Below, one piece after another: positions 59,200 through 64,000 of a stretch of DNA of 64,000 bases (position 1 is the stretch's first letter; each line of letters begins with the position of its first letter). The notes below the pieces were generated by a model. The model saw nothing but the letters and a program-made list of their open reading frames with translations, made no database searches and was not told where the DNA came from. Both the position numbers and the translations under genes were made by a program. The stretch comes from Aeropyrum sp. (GTDB taxonomy: Archaea; Thermoproteota; Thermoprotei_A; Sulfolobales; Acidilobaceae): assembly GCA_015521685.1 (NCBI GenBank), contig WANT01000041.1:1-64000 (forward strand), written 5' to 3'.

Positions 59200-60159
59200 C
59201 TACTCGAACTCGCCATCTCCCCCCTCTACTCTAGCAGCCACCTTGAGGCAAGCTGGTATTGCAGGCCTCTCCACCAGCTCTGGACACCTGGGTATCGTGA
59301 ATGCCTCCCTCCCATCCAGGTAGTCCCTAAGGGGTGCTGGCTGCTGCCTCGACGTATTCTCCCTGAAAACGCAGCTGGGCCCGGCCCACCTGAACAGCCT
59401 TGGATGGACCTTGCTTAGCTCCCTCCACATGAGCCAGGCTACGTGCCTTATCTCCCACTGGGCCTTGGTGCACATCCTCAGCGGGAAGAACACTTGGACT
59501 AGCTCCCTGGCGTTCATCGACACCACTATCCTAGTCCTCAGTGAGTGGGGGAGGACATACCTAGCGTCCTCCCTCCTAACACCCTGGGCTAGGAGGCTGT
59601 AGTAGACTCCAGCCCCCCTTATGTACTCCCTCACCACGTCGTCCAAATCCCTCATAGTGGGGGGGATGACGAAGGCCTCCCAAGCCGCCTCGAAAACCTC
59701 ACTATGCCCTCCCTCGGCCTGCAGCCTTAGGAGTGCCTGGGCGTACTTGTTGTACGCCTCCCTCCTACCCCTAGGGTCCTCCTTAGGCTTCTCGGGGCAG
59801 CTCAGCCCGAGCCGGCGGCAGGCCTTGAGAGCAGCCCTCCTGAGGTAGCCCTCGCTATACCTGTGGCTCAGCTGTGTGTAGCTCGCGTGGCGATGCCTCA
59901 CTAGCTGGTGGCTGGCGACCCTGGATAGGCCGTCCACTAGGAATGTGTAGGTGCTGTGCTCCCAGGGGCTGAAGTGCATCCTCCTGAACGTCTCTCTGAT
60001 CCAAACCTCAACCTCCTCCTCACCCATGTCGAGAAGCTTCTCAGCTTGCTTGCTCGAGAGGCTTACCTTGCTCGAGATAGCTACCAGCCTCTCCCCGTCC
60101 TCAGTATACTCGACTAGTCTGACCTCTATCCCTACGGGCTTCTCGACAATGCCGAGCAC
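59200..60159 (-). CDS. thyX: Flavin-dependent thymidylate synthase
   Basis: ThyX motif RHRHASYTQLSHRY (RHRxxSxxxxSxR); 'FSPWEHSTYTFLVDGLSR'. Confidence 0.95.
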   Translation of the reverse strand: MLGIVEKPVGIEVRLVEYTEDGERLVAISSKVSLSSKQAEKLLDMGEEEVEVWIRETFRRMHFSPWEHSTYTFLVDGLSRVASHQLVRHRHASYTQLSHRYSEGYLRRAALKACRRLGLSCPEKPKEDPRGRREAYNKYAQALLRLQAEGGHSEVFEAAWEAFVIPPTMRDLDDVVREYIRGAGVYYSLLAQGVRREDARYVLPHSLRTRIVVSMNARELVQVFFPLRMCTKAQWEIRHVAWLMWRELSKVHPRLFRWAGPSCVFRENTSRQQPAPLRDYLDGREAFTIPRCPELVERPAIPACLKVAARVEGGDGEFE

Positions 60160-60283
60160 TTGGCTTGACCACCCTCTGTGGATAGGTGTTGTGGTCTGTG
60201 GGTGTGTGAGGTGTTATTGTTCGGTTTTGGGGGGTACCGGGTTATTAGCCAGAAGACTGGTAATTAAATGGGGTCTCTGCAGG

Positions 60284-63238
60284 CTAGATGTGGCATGTCT
60301 TGCACGTGGAGTTCTCGGTTAGCTCTACCACTACTCCTCCATCCTCGCTTTCAGCGGTCTTTATCTCGAAGACCTCCGCGAGCTTTGGATCCTTAGCCGC
60401 CTCCTCACCCCTCAGCCTCCTCTTGGGGGTGGCCATCCTCTTCCTCCTCTTCCTGTAAAGTAGCCTTCCTCCCACGCCTCCCTCCTCGGCGCCGAACACT
60501 ATTACCTGCCTGCCCTTGCTCTCGTCCCTATACACCGTGAACCCTTTCAGCCCTCCTAGCCAGGCAGCCATGTAGCTTGCCTCGACGTGGTCGACGCTGG
60601 CGTTCTTCGGCAGGTTCACCGTCTTGCTTATCGCCTGGTCTACGTATATCTGCGCAGCTATCTGGTGGGCCAGGTGGTACCATAGCGGGAAGTCCATGCT
60701 TGTCGCGTACTTCCTAGCCAGCTCGGCCAAGCCCTCGAGGAACTCCTGGGGCACCCTGCCGCTGAGCTTCCCAGCTATGCTCTCGAGCGCCCACCTCAGG
60801 CTCCCCTTGTGCTTCCTTATCTCCTCGTACACCAGGCTCAACTCGCCCCTCCCAACCCCGTGCTTGGCTGCCAGCTCTAGTAGCTCGTCCCTGAATGCCC
60901 TGACTACCTCTAGGAACGTGCCTACTGCTACCTGCCTCTTGAAGACTAGCGCGAAGTAGGGCTCTATCCCGCTCGATGTGCCTGCTAGGATGCTTATCGT
61001 GCCTGTGGGCGCTATGGTAGTGGTCACCGTGTTCCTGGGGGCCTTGGCGCCCAGCCTCCTCCCATACTCTCTCAATATATCCCAAGCCTTCCCAGGCTTG
61101 TACACTGCTAGGGCTAGGAGTAGCCTTGGCTCTTCTACAGCCCCTACCCCCGCCTCTTCAGCCTTCTCGGCGTCCTCGATGCTGATGCCGAAGACTTCCC
61201 TAGCTACCTTCTCGAGAGCCGTCCTCCTAACCAGCTTTACGCCCCCGTCCCTCTCTATCCTGCCCATAAGCATAGAGTTGAGCCTGTTGTAGAGCTCGCC
61301 CTGGAGGTCGACGTCGTGGTACTTCACGGTAACCCACTCGCTGCCCATATCGACTACCATAGCAGCCTTTATCAGAGCTGGAGTGTGTAGCTCTGCCAGG
61401 AGTTCTGGGTCAGCCTTCTCCACGCACTCTAGGCGCCTCCAGTCGTACCTGCTGCACTCGAATGCCGGGGCGTGGCCTAGCCTAGCCCCGAGCTCCCAGC
61501 TCTTCTTCCACGAGAAGACCTCCAGCCCTGCTAGCAGGATGTAGGTGAAGGCTACTGCCTCCTCGCTATCGTAGGGTAGCCCCAGCCTGGCAAGGGCGTC
61601 AGCGAGCCCCATTATCCCCAGGCCTATCTTCCTTGTGAACTTGTTGGACCTGTCCTGCCTATCGTCTGGATGCCGGTTCAGGTCTATCACTGCATCCATA
61701 GCCTCGGTGAGGAACTCGACATCCGAGGCGAACCGGTCTAGGTCGAAGCGCCCTCTGGAGGCGTACTTGTCCACGCTGACCGAGCCTAGGTTGCACGGCT
61801 CGAAGGGGTATAGCGTCTGCTCGCTGCACGGGTTTGTTGCCACCACAGCCCCGAGCCAGGGTGTCGGGCTCCACTTGTTGTGGTTGTCGAAGTATACCAC
61901 TCCGGGGTCGCCGCCGCCCCAGGCGGCCTCCACTATCTCCCTCCATAGCCTGCGGGCTTCCGTGACCCATGCGTGAACGTTCTTTTGCTTGGGGTCTGGG
62001 GTGTAGCCTAGCCTCCTATACTGCTCCTCGAGGCTCTCTAGGGCTTTGGGGAGGGATTTCGAAAGGACATCCTCATATATGTTGAGGTAGGGGTTCTCCA
62101 GGAGCCATGGATGCCTCTCTACAGCCTCCCCCAGCCTGCCTAGCCCAGTCTCCCTGGAGACGCTGTAGTGTATGGTGTAGACCCCCGTCTCAGGATCCAT
62201 GGTGTACCTGGGGTTGACCATCCACCAGTCTCCACCCTCTATCACGGCCTTCATGAACGCGTCGTTGACCCCAACGCTTATGTTGAAGTTAGTGAGGTTG
62301 GCGTCCTGGAGTGGCGGCTTCTTCGCCTGTATGAAGCCCGCGTCCTCCGGAGTCCACCAGCCAGTCCTAGACAGGCTCTTGACGATCTCAGCCAGCTCCC
62401 TGGGGACCTCGTAGCCCTCCTCCCTCAACTCGTCTATGAGGCGGGAGAACAGGTCTATGAGGTCCTGGAGCTGTGGGGGCAGGCTGTTCCTGAGTGCTAT
62501 TGCCGGGTCGAACCCTGGGGTGAATATGTCAGGGTGCCATGCGTGCATTATCCCCATGTTAGCCCCGCGCCTCTTCCCCCCTTGCTTGACCAGCTCGGTC
62601 ACCGTGTCGTAGAGCCTCATGAAGCTTAGAGGCCCGCTAGAGTGGCCGCTGGTACCCCTGACCACGTCCCACCTAGGCCTTAGCTCAGAGAAGCTGAATC
62701 CCTGCCCCCCGCCCCACTTGAAGGTCCTCGCCTGGACTGCTGCCGCGTCCATTATGGCGTCCATATCGTCGTAGACTGGGGTTACGTAGCATGCGCTGAG
62801 GGTGCCCCTCGCGCCGTCGGCGAACATGTTGAAGAGGGTGGGGCTGTTGAACATGAATCTCCTCTCGACCAGGAGCCTGTAGAGCCTCCTGCTATCCACC
62901 CTATCCCCGAAGCCGTGGGCCACTCTCTCCATAACCATGCTGGGGGTCTCGAGGTACCTCCCGTTCTCGTCCCTGACCATATACCTGGCCATGAGCACTC
63001 TGATGGCGTTGTAGGTGAAGCCCTCGTCATCAACACAAACCCCGCCCTCCGACACGCAGGGCTTCACGGGGGCTAGGAGGCCGCCGTTCAGCGCCCTATC
63101 CCTGCCAGCCCTAGACTCCGCCACCTCCCTGTATATCCTTGACAGGAGGCTCCTCCTAGCCTCGGCCTCCTTGCTGGGATCGTATATCGACTCCTGTATC
63201 AGCCTAAGCTCCAGCTCGTCGCTCAAAGCCGCTAACAC
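60284..63238 (-). CDS. Ribonucleotide reductase, adenosylcobalamin-dependent (class II) type
   Basis: 'FMFNSPTLFNM', 'KWGGGQGFSFSELRP', 'VVATNPCSEQTLYPFEPCNLGSVSV', 'NTVTTTIAPTGTISILAGTSSGIEPYFA', C-terminal TCKTC. Confidence 0.93.
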   Translation of the reverse strand: MLAALSDELELRLIQESIYDPSKEAEARRSLLSRIYREVAESRAGRDRALNGGLLAPVKPCVSEGGVCVDDEGFTYNAIRVLMARYMVRDENGRYLETPSMVMERVAHGFGDRVDSRRLYRLLVERRFMFNSPTLFNMFADGARGTLSACYVTPVYDDMDAIMDAAAVQARTFKWGGGQGFSFSELRPRWDVVRGTSGHSSGPLSFMRLYDTVTELVKQGGKRRGANMGIMHAWHPDIFTPGFDPAIALRNSLPPQLQDLIDLFSRLIDELREEGYEVPRELAEIVKSLSRTGWWTPEDAGFIQAKKPPLQDANLTNFNISVGVNDAFMKAVIEGGDWWMVNPRYTMDPETGVYTIHYSVSRETGLGRLGEAVERHPWLLENPYLNIYEDVLSKSLPKALESLEEQYRRLGYTPDPKQKNVHAWVTEARRLWREIVEAAWGGGDPGVVYFDNHNKWSPTPWLGAVVATNPCSEQTLYPFEPCNLGSVSVDKYASRGRFDLDRFASDVEFLTEAMDAVIDLNRHPDDRQDRSNKFTRKIGLGIMGLADALARLGLPYDSEEAVAFTYILLAGLEVFSWKKSWELGARLGHAPAFECSRYDWRRLECVEKADPELLAELHTPALIKAAMVVDMGSEWVTVKYHDVDLQGELYNRLNSMLMGRIERDGGVKLVRRTALEKVAREVFGISIEDAEKAEEAGVGAVEEPRLLLALAVYKPGKAWDILREYGRRLGAKAPRNTVTTTIAPTGTISILAGTSSGIEPYFALVFKRQVAVGTFLEVVRAFRDELLELAAKHGVGRGELSLVYEEIRKHKGSLRWALESIAGKLSGRVPQEFLEGLAELARKYATSMDFPLWYHLAHQIAAQIYVDQAISKTVNLPKNASVDHVEASYMAAWLGGLKGFTVYRDESKGRQVIVFGAEEGGVGGRLLYRKRRKRMATPKRRLRGEEAAKDPKLAEVFEIKTAESEDGGVVVELTENSTCKTCHI

Positions 63239-63526
63239 CCCAACCCCTATTGGGGGGCCTGGGCTTCGGTATATTCAGATGGAGCCGCGTTAAAACGGCA
63301 ATAAACCACACTCCAACAGCCAACGCCCAGACCCCAACACCTGGGTCGCTCGCACCATAATACCTATCAGGTAATACCTTATCAGCTACACACCAACAAC
63401 CCAACACACACTATCCATAGAAAAACAACACCATGTAAACCCCCCAGTTAACAAACCGCGAGAAAACGGCAAAACAACCCAACAAAGAACTTTAAGCCCC
63501 CACAACTCCAAGTAGATCTCTACGGT

Positions 63527-63614
63527 GCGGGGGTGCCCGAGCCTGGCCAAAGGGGTCGGGCTGAGGACCCGATGGCGTAGGCCTGCGTGGGTTCAAATCC
63601 CACCCCCCGCACCA
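63527..63614 (+). tRNA. tRNA-Leu (anticodon GAG), CCA encoded
   Basis: Acceptor gcggggg/cccccgc + A + CCA; anticodon arm tcggg-ctGAGga-cccga; long variable arm; T arm gtggg-ttcaaat-cccac. Confidence 0.95.
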
Positions 63615-63910
63615 CAATCAAGCCCTCAAAAAAGCAACATCCTAAACCCCATTTAACCTCCAAACCCTCAACCCCCCCAACACCAGAACCCCCTGGTTTC
63701 CGCAGACGTATATACAACAACGCCAACACAACAAATATTACCACCAGGCAAACCCTCAAATCTACCTTACTAAACAAGGGAAGACAATACTTAAACAAAA
63801 ACCGACCTAGACTGAGGGTCGAGGTATATTTATGCTTCTTGGTTTGGTAAGGTTTATTAGGTTTGGTGGGACCCCCCATATAACGAGTCAGGAAGGGGGG
63901 CTTTCAGGGA

Positions 63911-64000
63911 AGAATCTAATGTATAGAATTTGTATGGGCCCCCGGAGTTTCCACGCGCACCAACAAAACCATGTGCAGAATCTATCTTATAGATTTGAAA
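63911..64000 (+). CRISPR. Probable edge of a CRISPR array truncated by the window end (1 divergent + 1 repeat)
   Basis: agaatctaatgtatagaatttgta (63911-63934) and agaatctatcttatagatttgaaa (63977-64000): shared GAATCTA-N5-TATAGA core at 66-bp period, second repeat carries a perfect 7-bp palindrome aatctat-ctt-atagatt and GAAA-type end. Confidence 0.5.

Noticed and set aside
63520-63879. 119-aa minus-strand ORF containing 'VRGVGFEPTQAYAIGSSARPLWPGSGTPAP'
   Set aside because: It is the antisense translation of the tRNA-Leu gene and its flank; '..GVGFEPT..' is a well-known spurious product of tRNA antisense reading.

Overview
Gene-dense archaeal chromosomal window. Purine-rich AGG/ATA codon usage, GTG/TTG starts and the gene content (thermosome, archaeal DnaG, family B DNA polymerase, eIF5A, S17e, AcnX + UbiD of the modified mevalonate pathway, ROK hexokinase) point to a hyperthermophilic Desulfurococcales, probably Aeropyrum-like; this is inferred from gene content, not from a search. 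Most of the window is housekeeping or metabolic: BMP-type nucleoside ABC importer, TAXI-TRAP transporter, 2-oxoacid:ferredoxin oxidoreductase, glycine dehydrogenase, AOR, thiolase, nucleoside salvage, DNA replication and dNTP synthesis, tRNA thiolation, and Met/Thr enzymes. I found no rRNA, IS element, provirus or cas genes. The most interesting signals are: (1) a probable CRISPR array edge at the right end of the window (63911-64000) and a solitary CRISPR-repeat-like element about 21.8 kb away (42132-42157); (2) a nucleotidyltransferase gene interrupted by three in-frame stop codons but otherwise readable, translationally coupled to an unknown 98-aa partner (42179-43080); (3) a ubiquitin-like (MoaD/ThiS-type) domain ending in -GG fused in frame to a phosphoribosyltransferase, with an internal RBS/ATG, followed by a probable Cgi121-like KEOPS subunit (54102-55287); (4) a ~0.6 kb ORF desert with a nested inverted repeat after gcvPB (18983-19619). 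A tRNA-Leu(GAG) lies near the right end.
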